DNA from: Sesamum alatum | Taxonomy: Eukaryota > Streptophyta > Magnoliopsida > Lamiales > Pedaliaceae | DNA length: 64,000 bases | NCBI GenBank assembly: GCA_034509735.1 | Contig: JACGWO010000006.1 | Span: forward strand, 33,783,141 to 33,847,140 | Direction: 5' to 3' | Shown here: piece after piece, positions 44,833-55,465 of the stretch | Layout: every line of letters starts with the position of its first letter | How positions within the stretch are numbered: the first letter of the stretch is position 1 | The notes under the pieces: generated by a model | Databases searched by the model: none | Told to the model about the DNA's origin: nothing | What the model saw: only the letters and a program-made list of their open reading frames with translations | Program-made: the position numbers and the translations under genes

Positions 44833-46836
44833 ATTTAGAATAGGTGACCGTGAAGCCAATTTGATTAGGCTTATGTAACATGTTTCTGATAATAACGGTA
44901 TAAACAAAATTTTTCTGAATAAAAGTGATGTTCAGTTTATGGATTTCATACCTTGATTGTTTCACTTAATTTTGTATTACTACTCAATGCATAAGTAAAG
45001 TCCACAGACCGGATGCATTAATCCAAGAGGCTAGACTGCGTATAGGTTAGTAGTCATGAATCTAACCTCTGTGGATCGGTTTCAAACCCACCAAGTCAAG
45101 GACCTCGAGATTGGGTATCGAGGGTCCAAACGAGACTTGCACTAAGGATTGTAGTCATGTTACATCGGCAAAGTGACGAGGGTCATCCATGCAATATTAG
45201 TGGGTTAGTTGGCTTGGTGGCGGCTGACTGAGGTGACTCGCGGGAACCGTCATATGGAAAAACCTTGAGTGGGTTGGTCGGTATGACTCATATTCCCGGC
45301 TTCGTCACTACAAGATTAGTTATCACACTTGAGGGACTATGGCAGTCACATACACACCATGACTGTGTCTTAGATTTGGCGAAAGGCTACAAAGTCAAAA
45401 GAATTGATTGCTATAAGCTCTATCTAGTGCAGTCAGAATGTGTAGTGTTGACGGTGAGTCCCAAGAGAGAATCCGTGTCCTGTCAATATATGACGGTAGT
45501 GTCTCACTTATACTTTGAGACTCATTCCCTATAAAAACTGTGGCCACAGTGACTGAACAGTGGGATAGGATCCCAGTGATGTTTTCAGTGGGTGAACGAG
45601 TAAATGCTTAAGTCAAGGATGGGGACTGATGTCCAAATTCCATACCCTAGACTATAGCTGTGAGATGGTAGCAGAAGGACCGTGCTCGTATGCATTCGGG
45701 AGCCTAAATGTTCACGCCATAATTTCACCTAGTCTCTAATGCCATGGACCATTTCCAGATGGCCACCCATGGTGACGAGCGAATTACGATCATGGAATGA
45801 TTGGAAATTCGGCCAAGTCTAGCTGAAGGCGCACCTAAAGAGTCACACACAATTCACTGTAAGTGATCGAATTAATTTGGAATTAATTCCGGGAGATGGG
45901 ACAATTTAATTAGATAAAGTTGGTCCTTTTTTGGAGTATCAAGCCTTTGATAATTAATCGGATTAATTAAGGTTAAGACTTATGAAATTAGGGGATGAAC
46001 TATTTCCATTTTAATTAGATTAAAGAGGTTGAAATATTTATTTGGACTTAAGTATTTATTAGATTTATGCTAGAATCCATTAGGACTTTTGGACCTTTTC
46101 AATTAGATTTAAAGGTCCACTACATAAGGCCCATCAAGGATGGATGGACGAGATCTAATTTAGGGCTAGATAAGATCAAGGGCTAGAATTAAGTTTGACT
46201 TAATCAAAGCATTGGTTGACTAGGATTTGACTAGTTCCAATCCTAAGAGTCATCAAAGTGTGTCTCTTTTGTAGAGATTGACTAGGAGTAAGAATACTAC
46301 TTTATATAAACTCAAAACACACACACAACAGACAATAACTTACTCTCATCTCAATCACAAAAACCGGCGCCCCCCCTCTCGGCCATCTCCGCCCCTTTCT
46401 TCACCTCTAAAAGCCATTCTTGCTTTCTTGTCTATGATACAAGGAAGCACATGAACAATCAATCACGTTAAACAATAGTGTTTGATTGATTGTTCTCTCC
46501 CTTTCTTTGATATCTTGCTAGCACGAGGGCATCAAGATTCCGGTGAATTGCGTGGACGATTTGGAGATCTCTACGTTGAGATCTAGGTGGTAAATCCAAG
46601 AATAACGCGTGTAGCCAAAGGAAGAAAGCTACAGGGGTGAGTACACTTGTTACGATTCCATTTCTTTGTTCCACCCTATGGCCTCCATGAATCTTGCATG
46701 TTACCGTTATTCATGAGATACACCGAACGCCTAGGAGAATCAAGGAACACCCTGCAAGTTTATGTTTTTTCAATTACGTTCAAATGCCCCCGCGCTTCCG
46801 CATGCGCCCTCTCCTGGCCGATCCGCTAGGCTTACA
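44833..46836 (+). repeat. 3' LTR of X
   Basis: 2,004 bp. The terminal TG is mutated to AT (GATATTTAGAATAGG where relatives have GATTGTTAGAATAGG). TATA box TATATAA at 46,313-46,319. The CCATGG block at 45,735-45,770 carries CCAT...ATGG in its inner stem. The terminal hairpin near 46,740-46,757 is broken. Ends CTTACA before the TSD ACATT. Confidence 0.88.
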
Positions 46837-48120
46837 ACATTAACGGTTTTAAGATACCTATAGATACTGATGGGAAAAAAAAATGTAAGATAAGCAAACA
46901 AACTACACTTGCAAAGCTATTGATATTTGCAAAGTTGATAATTTGGGATGAGATTTTAATGGCTAGGGGACAGATCGTTGAGGCATTGGATGATATCTTA
47001 CAAGATTTAACTGATTGTGACAATCCTTTTGGTGGGAAAGTAGTTGTCTTTGGTGGTGATTACAAACAAATTGCACCAGCTGTAGTTGGAGGGAAAAAAG
47101 GAAGATATTGTAGGTGCAAGCTTTGCAAGTTTTTCATTGTCTATCAATGTTAATAGATTATTTCCAATATTCACTGGATTTTTTTTTTATGATATTAGGT
47201 AATGGGACTGAGACTCATTTTCTTGATGATAAAACTGAAAGTCAAACAACATGATTTTTTCCTTTTGTTGAGTCTCACAAGTCACTAGGTGATTGGTTTG
47301 AATTAGTTTATCCATGTTTTGAATCTCTTCTTGACTAATCCTTCGCTTGTAATAAATAGGTCCATTTTAACACCTAAGAAATGATTTTTGTTGTGAGATA
47401 AATGAAATTTTGATTGATAAGTTTCCAAGTGAACTAAAATATTTTTTAGTCTTGATAAAACTCTTGATCCTTCACAACAAGATCAATATGAGGAGTTCTT
47501 GAATTCTAGCACAATAAGTGGACTACCCCCACATACATTGACATTAAAAAGTAGGACTTCCAATTGTGCTATTAAGAAATATCAATCCACTTGAAGGTCT
47601 TTGCAACAGGACATAGTTAATTTGTTGAGATGTAAGAGAAAAGGTGATTCAATGCTTGAAATTGCAATGGGCCATTTCAAGGAAAATAAATATTTTATCC
47701 CGGAAATACCTTTGAAATCACCTGACAACATCAATATTCAATTCCATTTACAAAGACACAGTTCCTTGTCAAGCTGTGTTTTTGCAATGACTGTAAATAA
47801 AGCTCAATGACAAACTTAACGATTTTGTTGGTCTGTATTAAGGAGCCTGTGTTTAGTCATGAACAATTTATTAATTTTTTAATCCAAGACTAGCAATTCG
47901 CGTTAAGGTTTTGATACAACCTCCAACTGTTGAAGACAAAGTTGTCATGTTTACTAGAAATATTGTTTATCAAGAAATTTATTGGAAAGGGGAAATCTAT
48001 ATGTACATGTTGAGATGTCATGATGTTCAAGGTATTCTTTTCGCCTCTTACAACATCTAAATGAGAAACAGGTTCTCTCACTTCCTTATTCTTGATAAGC
48101 TTTTAAAACTTTTCAATATT
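46837..48120 (+). pseudogene. Helitron PIF1-like helicase, C-terminal part
   Basis: Continues the helicase directly after X: the F-K-I-P-I segment, then the Walker B-like IIWDE (46,944-46,958) and VVVFGGDYKQIAP. Later pieces are LNSSTISGLPPHTLTLK, KRKGDSMLEIAMGHFKENKYFIPEIP, and FAMTVNKAQ at about 47,785-47,811, in the order of Helitron/PIF1 helicases. The stretch 46,920-47,153 is the best open part. Stop codons and shifts throughout show decay. Confidence 0.83.
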
Positions 48121-50059
48121 TTTTAGATTTATTTGAAAAGCAATAATTTAATCAATTTTTATTTTATCTCAACCAAACGACACTATTTTTTGAACCATCA
48201 TGTTCTCTTAATTTTTCCTTGTGGCTTACTTGTGAATGATGTGCATGTTATGTAGTATTAGTAATGTCTCCATATAGTGAGTATTACATGTTTCTTTACC
48301 TGTAATTTTCTATATTATTTATTGTTTTGTTTGTCAATTTCTTTCTATTTTGTTTCAAAGATGTGATGCATGGAATTTGGACTTATCTTCTCAATAATAG
48401 ATTATAAATGCAGTAGTTTTTTTTTTTTTTAAAAAAATCTTTAATAGATAAAGATCTAGTTAGTTTAGCATTCTAAATTTTTACTTGTTTATTTTATGTA
48501 ATAATTTTGATTACCCTCTATGTTACTTGCGTAATTTTCTACTTTTTTTCCTCATTAACTACAAACGTGTCCTTGTGTAGTGGCTGTTTAAATGCATCAC
48601 CCCTTTGTTCCTGTTTGCTCAGGTTACACCAAAATACCAAAAATAGGAGAACAAAAGTTCTTATTATTCAAAAGTTAAGCCCCAACAATCACAGTCTAGT
48701 ACGGAAAAGTATCCAATGTTTCTCTTTATTGACAAAGATGTATGTATGCACAATCTATACAAAAATTCATTAATTCTTTTGAATTATTTATTCTTGTATG
48801 TATCTTATTCAAAATCTTATACATGAACTAAGGTGCAAGTTGTTATTATATTAGTCAGACATGAGTTTGGGAAGATGTGCTTCAACTTCAAGAGACATAT
48901 TATATATCAAATGCAAAATGTCACATTCGTTGAACCTAAGTATAGAATGGTACCAAATATGTACAATGGATCATAAGTGAACTACAATGATTCTTTGTGT
49001 AATAGATGATTCTCTCCCTAGAGAACTTGAGCTCTAGAGTTCAAAGTTTGCTGATGTTCCACTATTCCTTAATAGAATTTTTATCGGTGTATTTATCAAC
49101 TTATTCCTATGGTAAAAAGCTTTCATTTTTCTTTATGTAAGTTTTATTTGTTTTTAAACAGATTTCTATGCTAGTTTTGTTGATTAAGCTTGACAAAGGA
49201 GTATAACACGAAATATGGGATGTCAACTGTTTAGGACTTCGTTATTGTGAATGATGAAAAAGTATGTGCATTGTTTTGTTATTTTTGGTCTCATATTTAT
49301 TGATCACTAAGATTTTGTATTTATGCAAAATCACTATATAGGAGAAAGCAATGATACTCCACTCTATGAATGAAGTCATTCTCCATGGAAGGAACTATAA
49401 TTGTTGCTTGCTGCTAAACAAAATGCCTATCATTGCTGGAACTAGACTGCATGTGACAGACTATTATGATATGCACTCATTTCTGTATTCAACATGATTC
49501 GTTTACTTATGCATTACTACAATATTAATGTAGTAAAGCAATTTAAATTCCTTCACTTTTTCCGGTATATCGCTTTTTGCAAGAGGTTTTGCAATATCAT
49601 TGTGACCCATTATACTCTAAAACTCAATCTCGTATGACTTGGTTAATGCGGATCTTCATTCTTATATTGAACAAATATATTTTTTACATAGTATTTAACC
49701 ATGTTTTATACACTATCTCTCTTATATTGTTATCTTAAAAAATACAAACTGGACGAACAAAAATCATGCATTTTTAACTGAACTTTGTTCGTTGAGAAGA
49801 AGTACCAACAAGCGATCATCCTTCATCAAAATATCCCGTGGGATAGCTTCTCTTATATTGAAATTTATTACTAACAATGTTGTAAGTTTTTTTATTTTCA
49901 TTGTTAAAGTTCTAGTCTTTTTGCAACATAATTTAAGTTTTTGCTTTGGGATATTATTAGGTTTTTGATGGCAATTGAAGGAACCTAATAAATGCCTAAA
50001 AGTTTATGAATTCCATACTATATTTGTATATGTGTAGTTAGACAAATTATGGGTCAAAG
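48121..50059. other. non-coding stretch between helicase and RPA-like segments
   Basis: AT-rich. It may hold introns or decayed exons of the Helitron-borne RPA-like gene, since that gene normally follows the helicase, but no domain can be read. A T-run lies at 48,418-48,431. Confidence 0.35.
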
Positions 50060-50702
50060 TGACAATAACAGTCATGGACATTGATAAATAATATTAGCAT
50101 ATGGCTTGTGATAATTGCTTGAAAGGCATGACTGGCGAGTATAGTTGGGAAATTACTTACAACTTTTGCCGTGCAGAAACTATTGCCAAGATAAGGTTAT
50201 GATTTTCTAGTCCTTTAATTCATTTCGTTCGGAAAAATGATGGTACAAATAGGTTATCTGTACCTTTGTAGTTAGTTCTTTCCAACTATATAGAATCAAG
50301 TTTGCTATCACACTCTCCGATGGCACAACACAATGGATGTTGTTATATTTGGTGACTTGGTAGAGAATCTTCTTGGTACAACTGCACTTGAACTCATGAA
50401 AAATGAGGAAGAGGTTGGTTATATGTTCTTTTACTCTATAAATAAAAATATTTATATTAATGCTATTCTTTTACTTGAATAAAGTTCAGTTCATTTTCTC
50501 CAAAACAGAACAAAAAGTTGGACTGTGATGCCATAAATAAACGCTTGAATGAAAGACGGTTCATTGTTCAGATAAAAAAGAAGACCGTGGATACTCATTA
50601 TAGCATTGGATATCACTGCAATATCTCTTCACTGATTGAAGAAGATGTCCCTAAAAGTTCATTTGAAAATGTTTATCTTCATACTCTCATGTTAATGGTA
50701 CG
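50060..50702 (+). pseudogene. RPA70-like C-terminal fragment (Helitron-associated)
   Basis: The segment MACDNCLKGMTGEYSWEITYNFCRA (two lines near 50,100-50,180) resembles the zinc-ribbon start of the RPA large-subunit C-terminal domain; the second cysteine pair is incomplete. It is followed by RIKFAITLSDGTTQW, then a GDLVENLLGTTALELMKNEEE frame, and DAINKRLNERRFIVQIKKK (50,518 on). Plant Helitrons often carry RPA-like genes. It ends abruptly where LTR Z1 begins, and intron-like gaps separate the pieces. Confidence 0.58.
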
Positions 50703-51392
50703 TGTTAGAATAGGTGACCGTTAAGCCAATTGATTGGTTTCTTTGTAAACTATTCTGACGATCTTTTTCAATAATATGTTAATTTAAGAAATATTCTTTG
50801 GCCATCTACATCACATGCTTTAAACATTATATTTATATGTGCTTTTGGTTGAAGCCCTTAGATCAATTATGCTACGGGTTAGCTCGCACATATGATGGCG
50901 ATCATGAAACCAACCTCTATATTTTGATCTAAAATATTTCAAGTCGATGAATCGGTCAAGACAGGGCATCTACCATTCCTTAAAGACTTTCACTAAGTGA
51001 TGCGTCATATGATGAACGTCGAGTTTCATAGATAGAGACGTATGACGTCTGCGCACTTTAGTGGGTGCTTGATAAGGAGTTATCAAGTTCACTGAATTGA
51101 CTCGTAGGAGTTACCATATGGAAGCCTTATATAACATGATCGGTATGACTAGAGTTCCTAAGCTACGTTTAGTGCACTAACTAGTCCTCAGGCTTCATGT
51201 TCTATAATAACCTTGTGCATAGGACTGCTATGACTTGATCATACCCAACGTGGTCTCAGATTTCATCCTAGATTACTATACGGTCATGTTTCAGACATTG
51301 TTGAAGCATGCATGGAGGTCAATGAGTTCCAAGATGATAAGGAACCTCCTATGTTCTCTATAGTATGCGTTTCTTGAAGCCCATGGCCATTG
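50703..51392 (+). repeat. copia LTR Z1, left part
   Basis: Starts TGTTAGAATAGGTGACCG and follows the family LTR plan but is the most divergent copy here. Interrupted at 51,392 by solo LTR Z2 and continues at 53,361. No matching right end or TSD is visible because the gypsy element cuts it at 54,073. Confidence 0.75.
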
Positions 51393-53360
51393 TGTTAGAA
51401 TAGGTGACCATGTAAGCCAATTTTGGCGGGTATATGTAACCTATGTCTAGACAATTATGAGTGTTTGATAAATCATTGATGAATAAAGAAGTGAATTTCA
51501 TTTGGCATTACTTTGTTTTGTTCACTTTTCTATATCTGTTCACTATGCAAACAAAGCCCACGGACTGAGAATCAATTTCAGGGACTGGGACTACGCTTGG
51601 AGGTAGGTCCATGGAAATCAGTCTTCCCGAATCAGTCCGGAAATCTCCAAGTCAAGGAATCCCGAAAATGGGTACGGTTCCAATTTGAGACTTGCACTAA
51701 GCACCTGCTGTCGTGTTTCATCGACGGGTGACGAGGGTCGTCTAAGCAGTGTTAGTGGGTTAGCATGCGAGGACGCAGCTGACTGAGGTGACTCGCGGGA
51801 ACCGTCTTACGGAGGGCCTTTGAGTATGGTCAGCAAGGTATGACGTGTATTCCCGGTTCCAACGGTACAGGTCAAGTCCTTTGACTTGAGGAATTGCTGA
51901 GTTTACCTGTACATCAGGGCTGTATCTTAGGTATGGTGAGAGATTGCAGAATTCTCTTTGGTAGTCATAAGCATGTCTAGTGCAGTTCTGATGTGCAAAG
52001 TGACAGTAGTTTCCAAGAAAGGATCTGTCTCCTGTCAATAGGTTTTGGCAGTTGAGTCTCATGTATACTCTAGGTCTTGTCCCTAAAACTGTGGCCACAG
52101 TAACTGAACAGAAGGGAAGGATTCCCTTGCGGCGTTTAGTGAGGACAGACCGACACTTAGGTCCAAAATGGGTACCTGCATTATCCGTGCCCTAGACTCT
52201 AAGTGATGAGACCGAAGACAGAAGGACAAGTGTAACTGTTAGAGCCTAAATGTTCATTCCCTGAATATTTCACCTAGTCTCTAGTGCCATGGACCGTTGC
52301 TAGATGGCCACCCATGGTAACGGAAGGATTCTAGGAATCCGACCAAGTCTAGCTGAAAGGTGAACCTAAAGAGTCACACACTATCCACACATTTAGATAT
52401 TTAATTAAGAATTAAATATTGGAGTGAAGGAATGATTAAATTGGATTTAATCGGGTCCTTTATTTTTTGGAGAAATAATTCCTTCTATTAGATATAAGGA
52501 ATTAAATTGATAAATTAGATTTATCAAAGGGATTTATTTAATGGGCTTAAATAATATTTATATTTATTTTAGCCTCTTGGAAAATATTTAAATAGGTTTT
52601 AAATATTCCATTAAATTAAATTAAATCAACGGTTGAGATCAATGGGAGAGATGGATGGCTAGGATTGTTTTGAGTAGGTCAAAACACTACTTTGACTAGG
52701 ACTTTGACTAGGTCAAAATCCTAGTCAAATTAGAGTTCTTAAAAGAGGAGTTTAAATAGGATTAAAACTCCTCTTCTATATAAACCCCTAGCATCCTACA
52801 AGTTGAAGGATGATGAAATTCCAAACACACACACTCGGCTCTCTCTCCCTCCATCTCGTCCGCCCTCTCTCTCTCTCTCTCTCACACTCCAAGAAATTAT
52901 TTTCTTTGTTCTCTTGTTCTTGGAACATTAGAACTTGATGAATCAATACCGTTAATTCATAACGTGTTGTTGATTCATCCACTCCAACATATTAACTTGT
53001 TCGTTGCTAGCACGACGTGCAAGATACGTGGGTGGATCGTGTGTCACGATTTAGAGGGTCTCAAAGACGAGATCTTGGTGCAAAACGGGGAACAACGCGT
53101 GTAAGCCGTTGAAGACGAAAACGACAACGGGTAGGTCTCGTTTATGATTTTCGTCCTCTTTTATTTTCCAACCCTATGGCCTCCATGATTTATTTTATAT
53201 TATTCGTTCATAGAGATACACCGAACGCCCGGGAAATTTCAAAGGCACACCCTTTGAAACGTGTTTTAATTTAAAAGCATGTTTAAATTCCGCATTTATT
53301 TTTTATTTATACCGCGCTTCCGCATTCGCGCTTTTCCCGGACGATCCACAATTCCTTTCA
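51393..53360 (+). mobile_element. solo LTR Z2 (copia)
   Basis: A complete 1,968-bp LTR, TGTTAGAATAGG to CCTTTCA, with a perfect 5-bp TSD CATTG (51,388-51,392 and 53,361-53,365) and no internal region. This is the product of LTR-LTR recombination. TATA box TATATAA at 52,777-52,783, CT repeat at 52,865-52,884, CCATGG block about 52,270-52,318, and hairpin TTTCAAAGG/CCTTTGAAA with loop CACAC at 53,237-53,259. Closest in its opening to element Y. Confidence 0.88.
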
Positions 53361-54072
53361 CATTGCTGTTGATCAAATAGGAGAAAGGGTTTTTTCAATT
53401 ATTGATATATTGGAAGCATAACTTGTAGAGTTGATATATAGACATTAAATTCGATAATGGGAACCGGTAACTAATTCCATGCCCTAAGACTTTGATCGGG
53501 AGGTTAGTGGCGAAGGGACCGTATCTGCATGGTACACGTAGCTCACAGGTTCAGGCAATAATTCACCTATTCTCTAGTGCTATATACCATTGCTTGAATG
53601 CCACCCATGGTACGGGTATGCTCCAATTAAAGAATTAATTGAGGGTGATTAATTATGATAATATCTAATTAATCTAATGCAAGTAAGTTGCTAATTAAAT
53701 TGTATATGTGATACAAGCCCAAGTGTACGTGAGTAGTGAACCTATAGGGCAACACACAAATCCATGATGAAATTATTGGAATTAATTAATAAAAATAATA
53801 TGAAAAATAAATCAATTAATTTAAGGAGTTAAATTAATTGATTCAACGATTTATGAAATAGATTCATGGAAAATTAAATGATGTGATTATTTAATTTGGA
53901 GCTTAATTCAAAAGCATTAATATGATTAAATAAGACTTGGGATATATTAATTAATATTAATCCATTGGGGCTTAAAAATCAATTAATTAGATTAATTGAT
54001 TTGGGCTTATATTAATTAAAAAATTAAATATCATGGGCTAATAATTGGACTCAATTTATTGAGAATTAACTG
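53361..54072 (+). repeat. copia LTR Z1, right part
   Basis: Resumes Z1 after Z2. The family blocks are still recognisable: GGGAACCGGTAACTAATTCCAT, CACCTATTCTCTAGTGC...CCACCCATGG (about 53,562-53,612) and GTGAACCTATAGGGCAACACAC. Cut off by the left LTR of the gypsy element. Confidence 0.7.
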
Positions 54073-54858
54073 TGATGCGTGCCAGAGTCCAGCAGCACTA
54101 TAAAATATTGAGGGATCTTCACGAGGTCCCAAGATTGTAGGGGAGACTAACCTGCAGAGAGGTGTTAGCACTCCGATGCTTAAGTCAGTAATGTTCGACT
54201 TGAATAAAATAAAGGAAAACTTGAAGAAGGTGAGAATAATTGTAAAGTAATGTGATGTGTGATAATTCGTGTGAGAGTATGCTGAAAACGAGAGAATTTT
54301 GTGTGCAAAATAGAGTAGGTGTTACTTGGGAGTTGCCAAAATGCAAGATGTAAAGTTGTCCCAAATGACTGCACAGTGTGCTGCTTTTATAGCCAGTGTT
54401 GAACCCGATTTTGGAGGAGTTTTGTTGAGTGCCATATACTTTTGGAAAGTATGAAGAGTTTGCTTCTCGGCCCAACAAACCAAGCACGAATCGGAGTTGA
54501 ATTGGTGAAGATATAGCCATTTAAGTTGACCTTGCCACATCTGCCAGATTTTTCGGGAAGGCAGTTACTTTCTGAGAAACATCCGGATTCTGGCCAATCC
54601 ACTGGGAATCTGGATGGAATATTTTAACATGACATGACTTTAGCTGTTGGCTAGCTGTGTGATGTGGAATCCGAGCTGTTTGATGATTAGGCTTGTTGTA
54701 TGAGCCTTTTCCGTGGGCTTGCCAGATTTGTACCTAGATTAGGGATTATGTATGAAAAACTCTTAATATTTTGGGCCTGGTGGCTTCAGCCTGCTGTGCT
54801 GCTCGACTTGTAGGCTTGCTTCTAGCTCTTGGGCTGGCCTTGTGGATTTGAGGGGGCA
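54073..54858 (-). repeat. 3' LTR of the gypsy element
   Basis: On the minus strand it starts TGCCCCCTCAAATCC (54,858 downward), directly after a purine tract, and ends GCATCA at 54,073. Colinear with 63,712-64,000 where both are visible. The right limit is inferred from the polypurine tract. Confidence 0.75.
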
Positions 54859-54877
54859 TCTTCACTCTCCCTACTCC
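54859..54877 (-). other. polypurine tract of the gypsy element
   Basis: On the minus strand the sequence before the LTR reads AGTAGGGAGAGTGAAGA, a purine-rich plus-strand primer as expected. Confidence 0.65.
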
Positions 54878-55465
54878 AGTAGTGTGAGACTTGTTGTCGG
54901 ACTGGTGGAGTAGAAGTAAGTAGTCTTATAAAGGTTAGCACAAGAGCTATATACCTGGCCGCACTGGCAGGAGGTATCCTACTGTGCTACTTCCTCCCTA
55001 CTGTGCTATGTGCTTCATGCTGGGCTGTTTTACGTGATAGCACAAGATTTTTTGAAAAGACTCGAACTTATCTGCAGCAGAGTTAGCAGAGTAATCATAG
55101 CAATAAAATAGGAAAGGAAGTATGGATTTTACCATGCATGTCAACATACGCGCTTTACAATTGGGGCATAGCCGCCAACCGAGGAGGAGAGAGGCCGAGC
55201 CCTGCGTTGATGGGACTCTTCGTCTGCCAGGTTATAAAATCCTTTTTTGGGGAAGTTACCTTCTTCACCACTTCGAATCGAATGGAGTAAGTTTTTCTTC
55301 TTCTTCTATGCGAATTTTGCCTACACTTTCCTGCAATAAATCTTTTGAACGTAAATTCTATTTTTGCAGGTCTCGTGATTTCTTAGGGCATTCCTCTATA
55401 TTTTCTTGCTCCTTCCTTCTTGAAACTAGGTGCGCCATCTTGGTCCCTTCTGTTTGTTGATAGCC
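54878..55465 (+). other. 5' region of the antisense ORF, with one intron
   Basis: Between the LTR and the antisense ORF. A canonical intron fits at 55,287-55,369 (GTAAGTTTTT...TTTTTGCAG, 83 bp), so an antisense transcript from the LTR side could be spliced here. An open stretch from 55,122 to 55,460 spans the unspliced form and is not convincingly coding. Confidence 0.5.

Larger units (their letters stand above)
30344..46836 (+). mobile_element. Copia element X, with element Y nested in its 5' LTR
   Basis: Perfect 5-bp TSD ACATT at 30,339-30,343 and 46,837-46,841. The 5' LTR is in two parts (30,344-31,851 and 38,117-38,620), separated by element Y. PBS at 38,622, leader, gag and pol to about 44,815, 3' LTR 44,833-46,836. 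Joining the two 5' LTR parts gives about 2,012 bp, against 2,004 bp for the 3' LTR, which confirms the nesting. LTR divergence is roughly 12% by eye, so it is much older than Copia-1. Confidence 0.9.
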
